Shown here: in pieces, positions 44,247-51,239 of the stretch | How the letters are laid out: each line of letters begins with the position of its first letter | Numbering within the stretch: position 1 is the first letter of the stretch | Origin: Gammaproteobacteria bacterium | GTDB taxonomy: Bacteria > Pseudomonadota > Gammaproteobacteria > Steroidobacterales > Woeseiaceae | NCBI GenBank assembly: GCA_029884165.1 | Contig: JAOUIH010000001.1 | Coordinates: forward strand, 1 to 64,000 | Direction: 5' to 3' | Length of the DNA: 64,000 nt | The notes under the pieces: model-generated | Database searches by the model: none | What the model saw: the letters and a program-made list of their open reading frames with translations, nothing else | Told to the model about the DNA's origin: nothing | Made by a program: the position numbers and the translations under genes

Positions 44247-45143
44247 ATGGCCAAGGACCTGGAAGTTGCGATTCTGTTTGCCGACGTCGTCGGCAGCACG
44301 CAGCTTTATGAGCATCTCGGCGACACCCGCGCCAGCGAGACGGTCTCGCGCTGCCTCGAAATCATGAAAGAGGCCACCTACCAGAACGACGGCACCGTCA
44401 TAAAGACGATCGGCGACGAGGTCATGGCGACCTTTCCCAGCGTCGACGAGGCCATGGTAGCGGCCAAGCAGATGCAGGCGCGGATCAGCGCCAGGTCCGG
44501 CGGCAAGGACGACCAGCCGGTATCGATCCGGATCGGCTGTCACTTCGGCCCGGTCGTCAAGGAGCACAACGACATCTTCGGGGCAGCCGTGCACACGGCA
44601 AACCGGATGACCTCACAGGCGAAGGCGCGGCAGATCGTCGTATCGGGTACCACGGTCGAGCACATGACCCCGGAGTGGCGGGCGCAGACGCGCCAGATCG
44701 ACGTCGCGACGGTGCGCGGGCGGCTGGACGAGATCGCGTTGTACGAGGTCCTGTGGCAGCCGGAAGAGGCGACCAGCATGCTGCCGACGATCGACTGGGA
44801 GTCCAAGCAGCGTCGCCCGGCCAAGCTGACGGTCACGTTCCGAGGTAAGACGGTCGTGGTCGACGACCGGCGCAAGAGCATCAACCTCGGCCGTTCGGAG
44901 GAGAACGACCTGGTCATCAAGGGCAACCTGATTTCCCGGATCCACGCAAAGGTGGAGAAACATCGGGGCAAGTTCCTGCTGGTCGACCAGAGCACCAACG
45001 GTACGTTCCTGCACGACGCGCAGGGCAACGAGTCGTTCATCCGCCGGGACAGCAGGGAGCTGCACGGCGAGGGCCTGATCGGCCTCGGCGCGGCGGCCAA
45101 GCCTGGCTCGCCGCTCGCCATCCACTACGTTTGCGAGGAATAG
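44247..45143 (+). CDS. class III adenylate cyclase with C-terminal FHA domain
   Basis: The 298-aa soluble protein begins directly with a cyclase domain. Metal-binding Asp13 (LFADVVGS) and Asp57 (KTIGDEVMA), and substrate-selecting Lys53 and Asp109, are the adenylate-type set by alignment to Rv1625c (K296, D365). The transition-state Asn is replaced by His116 (AAVHTANRM), but the Arg (120) is kept. Residues about 208-290 form an FHA phosphothreonine-binding domain (INLGRSEENDLV, SRIHAKVEKH, QSTNGTFL). It could be regulated by Ser/Thr kinases and supply cAMP for the CRP-like sites in this window; both are inferences. Confidence 0.87.
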   Translation: MAKDLEVAILFADVVGSTQLYEHLGDTRASETVSRCLEIMKEATYQNDGTVIKTIGDEVMATFPSVDEAMVAAKQMQARISARSGGKDDQPVSIRIGCHFGPVVKEHNDIFGAAVHTANRMTSQAKARQIVVSGTTVEHMTPEWRAQTRQIDVATVRGRLDEIALYEVLWQPEEATSMLPTIDWESKQRRPAKLTVTFRGKTVVVDDRRKSINLGRSEENDLVIKGNLISRIHAKVEKHRGKFLLVDQSTNGTFLHDAQGNESFIRRDSRELHGEGLIGLGAAAKPGSPLAIHYVCEE

Positions 45144-45175
45144 CCGGCTGATCGACGGCCGCCGGCCCGGAAACC

Positions 45176-46930
45176 TCAGGCGCCGTTCAGCGCTTTCAGT
45201 ATTTTCGCGTGCTCGGCCTTGAGTTTAGCCGGCACTCGATCGCCGAACGTCTCGATGTACTCGCCGACGGCCGCCATCTCGGCCTGCCACTTCGACGGAT
45301 CGACCGAGAGCAGGGCGTCCATGGTATCCGTGCTGATGTCTAGACCCGAGAGATCGATGCCGCCCGGTTCCGGCAGGTAACCGATAGCCGCGTCGCGCGC
45401 GCCCATCCGCTCTTCGCAGCGATCGACTATCCAGCGGAGCACGCGGAGGTTCTCGCCGAAGCCGGGCCACAGGAACTTGCCGGCTGCATCCTGGCGGAAC
45501 CAGTTGACGTGAAAGATCCGTGGCAGGAGCTTCGATTGCTCGCCGAAAGACAGCCAGTGCGCCCAGTAATCGGCGAAGTTGTAGCCGCAGAACGGCTTCA
45601 TCGCCATCGGGTCGCGGCGTACCACGCCGACCTCGCCGGTCGCGGCCGCGGTCGTCTCGGAGGCGACGCTCGCGCCCACCAGCACGCCATGGTTCCAGTC
45701 GCGGGCCTCGTACACGAGCGGCGCGAGTTCGCGGCGGCGGCCGCCGAACACGATGGCCGAAATCGGTACGCCGCGCGGCGCCTCGGCCAGCGTCGAATAG
45801 GCGGGGTTGCGTTTCGCCGCTACGGTAAAACGCGAATTCGGGTGTGCGGCCGGGCCGTTCGCGGCGTCGTACTTGCGGCCCATCCAGTCGACGGCCGGGG
45901 CCCCGACCTTCTTGTCTTCCCACCACGGCTCGTTGTCGGCCGTCAGCGCCACGTTCGTAAAGATCGTGTCGCCGTGAATCATGTCGAACGCGTTCTTGTT
46001 CGTTTTCTCGTTGGTGCCCGGGACGACGCCGAAGTAGCCGGCCTCGGGATTGATCGCACGCAGCTTGCCGTCCTCGTCCATGTGCAGCCAGGCGATGTCG
46101 TCGCCGAGCGTCCACACGCGCCAGCCCTTGTGCGATTCGGGCGCGATCAGCATCGCGAGATTGGTCTTGCCGCAGGCTGACGGGAAGGCGCAGGCGATGT
46201 AATGCACTTCGCCCAGGGGATTCTCGATGCCGAGGATCAGCATGTGCTCGGCCATCCAGCCCTCGTCGCGGGCCTGCCAGCTCGCGATCCTGAGCGCGTG
46301 GCACTTCTTGCCGAGCAGCGCGTTGCCACCGTAGCCCGAGCCCACGCTCTTGATTGTCAGCTCCTCCGGGAAGTGCATGATGAAGCGCTTCTCGGGATCG
46401 AGGTCGCCGGTCGAATGGAGACCCTTGACGAACGTACCCTCGCGCTCGATGCGTTTCAGCGCGTCGGTACCGATGCGCGTCATCATGCGCATGTTGACGA
46501 CCACGTACGGGCTGTCCGTTATCTCGACGCCGAGGCGGGCATAAGGCGACTCGATCGGACCCATGCAGTAGGGGATCACGTACATCGTTCGCCCCTGCAT
46601 CGCTCCGTCGAACAACGCGTCGATTTTCGCATGGGCCTCGTCCGGCGCCATCCAGAGGTTATTCGGGCCGGCGTCGCCCTGCTCGCGCGTGCACACGAAG
46701 GTCAGGTGCTCGACGCGCGCCACGTCGGATGGGTGGGAGCGATGCAGGTAACAGTTCGGGTAGGTCTTCGGGTTGAGTTCGAGCAGATCGCCGGTACGCA
46801 GCATCTCGTTGATCAGTCGCTTGTTTTCGGCGTCGCTGCCGTTGCACCAGTGGATATTTTCGGGTTGGGTCAATTTGGCTACGGAATCTACCCACGCCTG
46901 CAAGGCGGCCAACGAGGTCGTCATAGTCAT
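45176..46930 (-). CDS. pckG: phosphoenolpyruvate carboxykinase (GTP)
   Basis: The 584-aa protein matches GTP-type PEPCK throughout: the PEP/oxaloacetate region (GYGGNALLGKKCHALRIAS), the P-loop-like AFPSACGKTNLAML, the metal site WTLGDDIAWLHMDEDG, GYFGVVPGTNEKTN, and FGGRRRELAPLVYEARDW. It catalyses GTP + oxaloacetate to PEP + GDP + CO2 in gluconeogenesis. Two start codons (residues 1 and 3) are equivalent. It is monocistronic and convergent with the cyclase gene. Confidence 0.96.
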   Translation of the reverse strand: MTMTTSLAALQAWVDSVAKLTQPENIHWCNGSDAENKRLINEMLRTGDLLELNPKTYPNCYLHRSHPSDVARVEHLTFVCTREQGDAGPNNLWMAPDEAHAKIDALFDGAMQGRTMYVIPYCMGPIESPYARLGVEITDSPYVVVNMRMMTRIGTDALKRIEREGTFVKGLHSTGDLDPEKRFIMHFPEELTIKSVGSGYGGNALLGKKCHALRIASWQARDEGWMAEHMLILGIENPLGEVHYIACAFPSACGKTNLAMLIAPESHKGWRVWTLGDDIAWLHMDEDGKLRAINPEAGYFGVVPGTNEKTNKNAFDMIHGDTIFTNVALTADNEPWWEDKKVGAPAVDWMGRKYDAANGPAAHPNSRFTVAAKRNPAYSTLAEAPRGVPISAIVFGGRRRELAPLVYEARDWNHGVLVGASVASETTAAATGEVGVVRRDPMAMKPFCGYNFADYWAHWLSFGEQSKLLPRIFHVNWFRQDAAGKFLWPGFGENLRVLRWIVDRCEERMGARDAAIGYLPEPGGIDLSGLDISTDTMDALLSVDPSKWQAEMAAVGEYIETFGDRVPAKLKAEHAKILKALNGA

Positions 46931-47161
46931 CTTTCTGCATTGCTCCGTGACGGAATCGGAAGGGACCCGGGTCGAACCCGCCGGCCGTTATGTCGGGCCC
47001 CGAAAAAGGGCCGCAATTATACATGGCCCGATGATTTCCGCAGCAACGAATTGGCCGGACGTCGAGCGTCCCGGCCATGGGTTCGGGACCGGCGCGGCGA
47101 CGTCGGGCAATGACAATGCCGCAACGACCGCCCACGGAGGGCGATGGCACGCGCAGATTCC
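46931..47161. other. intergenic region upstream of pckG
   Basis: This gap holds no supported gene. It should contain the pckG promoter (minus strand); no strong -10/-35 pair or riboswitch was found. Confidence 0.3.
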
Positions 47162-47197
47162 AAAAAAAAACCGCCGGCCCGGAAGCCGGACCGGCGG
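47162..47197 (-). terminator. strong rho-independent terminator downstream of phasin gene
   Basis: On the minus strand a near-perfect GC stem (CCGCCGGTCCGG with CCGGGCCGGCGG) is followed by nine Ts. It ends the phasin transcript about 125 nt after its stop. Confidence 0.85.
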
Positions 47198-47320
47198 TCA
47201 GTCGTTTCCGGCCTCAGGGGGGTGAGAGCCAGACTTGTTGAGGGCCGGCCACCAGGGCCGATACCTCGGGGGAGTCAATCGTCGCGGGACACCGTTGCGA
47301 GTTCCGCGACGCCGCAGGCT

Positions 47321-47947
47321 TCAGGCCGTCTGTGCCGGTGCCTGGGCCTGCGTCGCGGTCGCGGCGGCTACCGGCTTCGCCGGGGCCGTCCTGCGGGGCG
47401 CGGGCTTCCTGGCGGCCGGCTTGCCGGCGGCTTTCTGCTTCGCTGCCGGCTTTTTCGCCGTTGCCTTTTTCGCCGTGGCCTTCCTGGTCGTGGCCGGCTT
47501 GCGGGCGGCACGCTTGCGGCCGCGAATTTCGCCAACCGTTTCGGCCAGCAGGTCGCGGACTTCGCCGCCTGCGCCGGCAACGATGGCCAGGGTCTCGCGC
47601 GTGTCCTCGGCGAAACGCGAGGCATTGGCCGGGATCAGCCTGGCCTGGGTCCGGATCAGCTCACGCAGGTTCTTCGCGGCCGCGGCGGCGTTCAGCCGCT
47701 GCGCTACCGCGTCGATCTGGTGTTCCAGCATCTTCGCCTGCTGTTTCATGACCCGGTCGGCGGTCCGGTGGCTGACGGCCGACAGCTTCAGGCCGAGCTT
47801 GGACAGCGTCTGCACGGGTTTCTTGCCCTCGACGACGCGGCCGGCCGCCTTCTCGGTCCGGCTGCGCGCGGTGGCTACGATGGCGTCGTAACGACCGCGG
47901 GCCTCGGTGGCGATGCGGGAAATGGGGGTCTCGACTCGAGCGTTCAT
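47321..47947 (-). CDS. phasin-family protein with Lys/Ala-rich tail
   Basis: The 208-aa protein (ATG 47947, AAGGAG box) has an alpha-helical amphipathic phasin-like region (residues about 1-140: YDAIVATARSRTEKAAGRVV, MLEHQIDAVAQRLNAAAAAK) and a C-terminal histone-H1/AlgP-like tail rich in K, A and P (about 145-208). Phasins coat polyhydroxyalkanoate granules; Lys-rich tails can bind DNA, as in PhaM- or PhaF-like proteins that link granules to the nucleoid. No PHA synthase is in the window, so this rests on sequence alone. Confidence 0.72.
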   Translation of the reverse strand: MNARVETPISRIATEARGRYDAIVATARSRTEKAAGRVVEGKKPVQTLSKLGLKLSAVSHRTADRVMKQQAKMLEHQIDAVAQRLNAAAAAKNLRELIRTQARLIPANASRFAEDTRETLAIVAGAGGEVRDLLAETVGEIRGRKRAARKPATTRKATAKKATAKKPAAKQKAAGKPAARKPAPRRTAPAKPVAAATATQAQAPAQTA

Positions 47948-47991
47948 CGCTGGATCTCCTTGATGATGCGGTGCGGCATTTGTTGCATCGC

Positions 47992-48020
47992 ACAATAATG
48001 CTGCACTGCGGCATTGTCAA
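47992..48020 (-). promoter_or_regulatory. sigma-70 promoter of phasin gene
   Basis: On the minus strand TTGACA (48020-48015), a 17-nt spacer and TATTGT (47997-47992) form a near-consensus sigma-70 promoter 45 nt before the phasin ATG. Confidence 0.8.
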
Positions 48021-48260
48021 GCGCCGGGTAGAGCTGCCCGGTGCGACGGGATGGCGCTCGATGAAAAGGTTTGTATATCAGAGCCTTGTGGGCGCGGCCT
48101 CGGGCGGCCGACGCAGCGCCCCGGGCACCCGCCGCCGAAATCGCGCGGACCTGCGCGGACCAGGGACCCGGTCGGGCTGCGGCGTGCCCGCCTGACATAA
48201 ACGTCGCCCCGGAACGGCCGGCGCTGAGCCCACAGGCCTTGCGGCTGCTGGCTTTCGCTC

Positions 48261-48299
48261 TGTGAGCACCTTCACGGACCAAGCGTGAGCGCGCTCACA
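48261..48299. promoter_or_regulatory. two tandem CRP/Clp-type palindromes upstream of second DUF11 operon
   Basis: Site 1 is TGTGA-N6-TCACG (48261-48276); site 2 is CGTGA-N6-TCACA (48284-48299), whose inner 14 bp are a perfect palindrome. Each matches CRP consensus at 9 of 10 positions. Centres are 23 bp apart, close to two helical turns. The next gene starts at 48439. The rest of the 48021-48438 gap has no ORF and no c-di-GMP riboswitch. Confidence 0.6.
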
Positions 48300-48438
48300 G
48301 TTCCGGCAGAAACCGGGCCCTTTTCCTGACCCGCCGTCCCGTTTCGAAGACAGTCGGCCGAGGCGACGACACTCGCCCGTTTTGGCGCGCACGGCATACC
48401 GGACCGCATCGGTCCGCCCGGCACGCCGGGGACCGCAC

Positions 48439-49446
48439 ATGACCCGAACCGACTGTAAACCTTCCTGGCTGCGCACCGGCGCCGCCCTGTTGCTCGGCAC
48501 GGCCATCGTTGCCGCGCGACCAGCACTCGCGGACGGCACGCCCGCCGGTACGGCGATCGACAACACGGCCGTCGTCAGCTTCGAGCTCGGCGGCACGACC
48601 ATTACGCAGTCGTCGAATACCGTTACGCTCACCGTCGACGAGCGCCTCGACGTCGCCATCGTTGCGCAGAGCCCGCAGGTCCTGGTGGCGCCCGGCGAGA
48701 CGGACCGCAGCCTGTTGTTTACGGTCACGAATACCGGCAACGGCAGCGAGGTCTTCACGTTCCTGATGGACAGCTCTCTGCCCGGGGACGACTTCAACCC
48801 GACGCCCGCGGTGCCCGCAATCTATTTCGATACGGACGGCAGCGGCGACTTCAGCGGCGGCGACGTCGCGTATACGCCCGGCGGTAACGACCCGCTGCTC
48901 GCGCCGGACGAGTCGGTCAACGTGCTCGTCGTCAACGACATGCCGGGCGGCTTCCCGAACGGCAGCACCGGACTGTCGCAATTGACGGTGACCGCTGCCA
49001 CGGGCAGCGGCGCGGCCGGCGACAATTTCCCGGGCCAGGGCGATGGCGGTGTCGACGCGGTCGTCGGCGCGTCGGGCGCCGCGGCCAGCGCCAGTGGCGA
49101 GTACGTCATCGCGGACGTCCAGGTCACGGTGCAGAAGTCCGTCGCCGTGCTCGATCCCTTCGGCGGCAACGAGCCGGTGCCCGGCGCGACCTTGACCTAC
49201 AGCGTCACGGTCGAGGTGACCAACGGCGGCACAGCGACGAATGCGGCTGTCCGCGACGCCGTGCCCGCCAGTACGACCTTCGTGCCCGGCAGCATCGAGC
49301 TGAACGCGGTGGCGCTGAGCGATGCGACGGACGGGGATGCCGGCGAACTCGATACCAGCGGCGCACCGACCGTGGTCGTGCGCCTCGGCGACCTGACCCA
49401 GGCGGCTGGCATCCAGACCGTTACCTTCCAGGTAACCATCAATTGA
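48439..49446 (+). CDS. secreted DUF11-type protein, first gene of second surface operon
   Basis: The 335-aa product has a signal peptide ending RPALA-DG. An N-terminal module follows (GTAIDNTAVVSFELGGTTI, SSNTVTLTVDERLDV) that recurs in two other proteins of this operon. A middle beta-domain has Asp-rich, Ca-binding-like loops (YFDTDGSGDFSGGDV). A C-terminal DUF11 module closes the protein (VQKSVAVLDPFGGNEPVPG, LTYSVTVEVTNGGTATNA). It is a paralogue of the protein at 50101. No membrane anchor is seen, so it may be secreted or held by the OmpA/barrel protein of this operon. Function unknown. Confidence 0.85.
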   Translation: MTRTDCKPSWLRTGAALLLGTAIVAARPALADGTPAGTAIDNTAVVSFELGGTTITQSSNTVTLTVDERLDVAIVAQSPQVLVAPGETDRSLLFTVTNTGNGSEVFTFLMDSSLPGDDFNPTPAVPAIYFDTDGSGDFSGGDVAYTPGGNDPLLAPDESVNVLVVNDMPGGFPNGSTGLSQLTVTAATGSGAAGDNFPGQGDGGVDAVVGASGAAASASGEYVIADVQVTVQKSVAVLDPFGGNEPVPGATLTYSVTVEVTNGGTATNAAVRDAVPASTTFVPGSIELNAVALSDATDGDAGELDTSGAPTVVVRLGDLTQAAGIQTVTFQVTIN

Positions 49447-49478
49447 TTTCCATGAGCGATACGAACCAGGGGGTTCAC

Positions 49479-49967
49479 ATGAAAACTCTACTCAATGCAG
49501 TTCTTGTTCTTGCCGCAATTGCCGGAGCGACTCACGCGCATGCGCAGCAGGGGCACCTGAACGTCACGACGATCGTGCAGAAGGAAGAGGTTGTCGTCGA
49601 CGAGAACGGCCAGCAGAGCACGCGGCTCGTCGCGGCGGCCAAGGTCGTGCCCGGTGACCAGGTCGTCTACACGGTGACCTTCGCGAACGTCAGCGACGAG
49701 GCGGCCGACAACATCGTGATCACCAATCCGCTGCCGGCCGAGATGACCTATGTCGAAGGATCGGCCTTCGGTCCCGGTGCCGAGATCGAGTTCTCCGCCG
49801 ACGGCGGCAAGTCCTTCGCCGCGCGGGAAAAACTGACGGTGCCGGACGAGCAGGGCGGCCAGCGGCAGGCCAGAGCCGAGGACTACACGCACATCCGCTG
49901 GGTCATGCGCGAGCAGGTGCGGGCCGGCTCGCAGGGCGTCGCGCAGTTCCGCGCGCGCCTGAACTAG
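49479..49967 (+). CDS. small secreted single-DUF11 protein
   Basis: The 162-aa product has a signal peptide (VLVLAAIAGATHAHA-QQ) and one DUF11-like beta-sandwich (VVPGDQVVYTVTFANVSDEA, DNIVITNPLPAEMTYVEGSA), ending in a strand typical of the family (AQFRARLN). Such small proteins are among the most common DUF11 forms in marine and soil gammaproteobacteria; role unknown. ATG 49479 lies 32 nt after the preceding stop. Two strong hairpins follow before the next gene. Confidence 0.85.
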   Translation: MKTLLNAVLVLAAIAGATHAHAQQGHLNVTTIVQKEEVVVDENGQQSTRLVAAAKVVPGDQVVYTVTFANVSDEAADNIVITNPLPAEMTYVEGSAFGPGAEIEFSADGGKSFAAREKLTVPDEQGGQRQARAEDYTHIRWVMREQVRAGSQGVAQFRARLN

Positions 49968-50010
49968 GCGTATGCGCCTGGGCCGCCGTGCTCATGCGCG
50001 CCACGAACCT

Positions 50011-50067
50011 GGCCGCCCGCAGTGCTGCGGGCGGCCAATGCCGTTCTGCCGGCAGGAATGCCGGCAG
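50011..50067 (+). other. pair of intercistronic RNA hairpins
   Basis: Hairpin 1 is a perfect 12-bp stem (GGCCGCCCGCAG with CTGCGGGCGGCC, 50011-50036, 2-nt loop). Hairpin 2 is a perfect 9-bp stem (CTGCCGGCA with TGCCGGCAG, 50046-50067, GGAA loop). There is no U tract. They may stabilise the 5' mRNA part or partly terminate transcription, setting a ratio between subunits. Confidence 0.6.
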
Positions 50068-50100
50068 GGCGTTTATCAAGGCAACACAAGGAGTACCGTT

Positions 50101-51192
50101 ATGAAACTTGCAATCGAGGCCATGCGTCGCCTGTCGGGGCTCGCCGTGCCGCTACTGCTGCTCTCTGCGCAGCAGGCGCTGGCCGCCGGCACCCTCGCGG
50201 GAACGACCGTCGAAAACCTCGCCGAGGTGAACTACCAGGTCGGCGGAGTCGACCAGGAAGTCATCGAGTCCTCGCCGACCGGCAACTCGACGCCGGGAGC
50301 GGGGCTGGGCGTGACGACGGATTTCGTCGTCGACAATCGCGTCGACTTCACGCTGGTGGAATCCGGTGACCTGGGTCACGCGACCGTCACCCCGGGCGAA
50401 CTGGACGAATTCCTGCAGTTCCAGCTTACTAATACGGGCAACGCGACCCAGGACTTCCTGCTGACGGCGCTGAACCTGGCGCTGGGATCGGACGTCGACG
50501 GCAATATCGACACCGACCAGATGGCCAACATCGAGGTCTTGGTCGACGACGGCGACGACGTACTCGACGCCGGGGACGTCGACAACTGGGTCGACGAACT
50601 GGCGCCGGATGCGCAGATCACCATCTTCGTCCGCGCCGATGCCACACCGGCGGTCGATTTTCTTGCTGGCGACGTGGCCAACATCGAGCTGCAGGCGGTG
50701 GCGGCGTCGGCGGCCGACCCGGGCAACCCGGGAACCGCGGTCACCGAAGACAACGGCCCCGACGTCATCGATGCCGTGCAGATCGTGTTCGGCGATGCCG
50801 GCGAGGACAACCTCGAGTCGGCGCAGGACGGCTACATCGTTTCGTCCGCGTCATTGACGGTTACCAAGGAATCGCTGCTGATCGCCGACCCGTTCAACGG
50901 CGGCACGAATCCGAAGCACATACCGGGCGCCGTCGTGCAGTACACGATCACCGTGGCGAACGCCGGAACCGAGGCCGCGACCAACGTCGTGCTGACGGAC
51001 CCGCTGACAGACGTCCTGCCGATCGGCAACGTCACGACCGACAACGGTGCAGCGGATAGTTGCACCGTCAGCGATGCCGACGCCGACTTCTGCGGGTTCA
51101 CCGGGGGCACGCTGACGATCGGCCCGAGCGCGTCGCTCGACGTACCGGCCGGCGGGCAGCTGACCGTGACCTTCCAGGTCGAGATCCAGTAA
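50101..51192 (+). CDS. secreted DUF11-type protein, paralogue of 48439
   Basis: The 363-aa product has a signal peptide ending QQALA-AG. The same N-terminal module (GTLAGTTVENLAEVNYQVGG) is followed by an Asp-rich domain with Ca-loop-like motifs (GSDVDGNIDTDQ, DDGDDVLDAGDVDN) and a C-terminal DUF11 module (ADPFNGGTNPKHIPG, VQYTITVANAGTEAATNVVL). Layout equals that of the 48439 product. ATG 50101 follows an AAGGAG-type box. It probably forms part of an extracellular or cell-surface structure with its paralogues. Confidence 0.85.
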   Translation: MKLAIEAMRRLSGLAVPLLLLSAQQALAAGTLAGTTVENLAEVNYQVGGVDQEVIESSPTGNSTPGAGLGVTTDFVVDNRVDFTLVESGDLGHATVTPGELDEFLQFQLTNTGNATQDFLLTALNLALGSDVDGNIDTDQMANIEVLVDDGDDVLDAGDVDNWVDELAPDAQITIFVRADATPAVDFLAGDVANIELQAVAASAADPGNPGTAVTEDNGPDVIDAVQIVFGDAGEDNLESAQDGYIVSSASLTVTKESLLIADPFNGGTNPKHIPGAVVQYTITVANAGTEAATNVVLTDPLTDVLPIGNVTTDNGAADSCTVSDADADFCGFTGGTLTIGPSASLDVPAGGQLTVTFQVEIQ

Positions 51193-51239
51193 GCGACGGC
51201 ATAACGGTGCTCGATCGCGTGCGCAGGTTTGGCCGGCTG

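Noticed and set aside
47144-47998. Plus-strand ORF opposite the phasin gene
   Set aside because: Gly/Arg-rich translation of the Lys/Ala-rich phasin tail's complement. The phasin frame has a promoter, ribosome binding site and terminator.
48021-48438. A second c-di-GMP riboswitch before the 48439 operon
   Set aside because: No GAAA-capped P2 with a GACGCAAAG-type junction is present. Only CRP-like palindromes were found.
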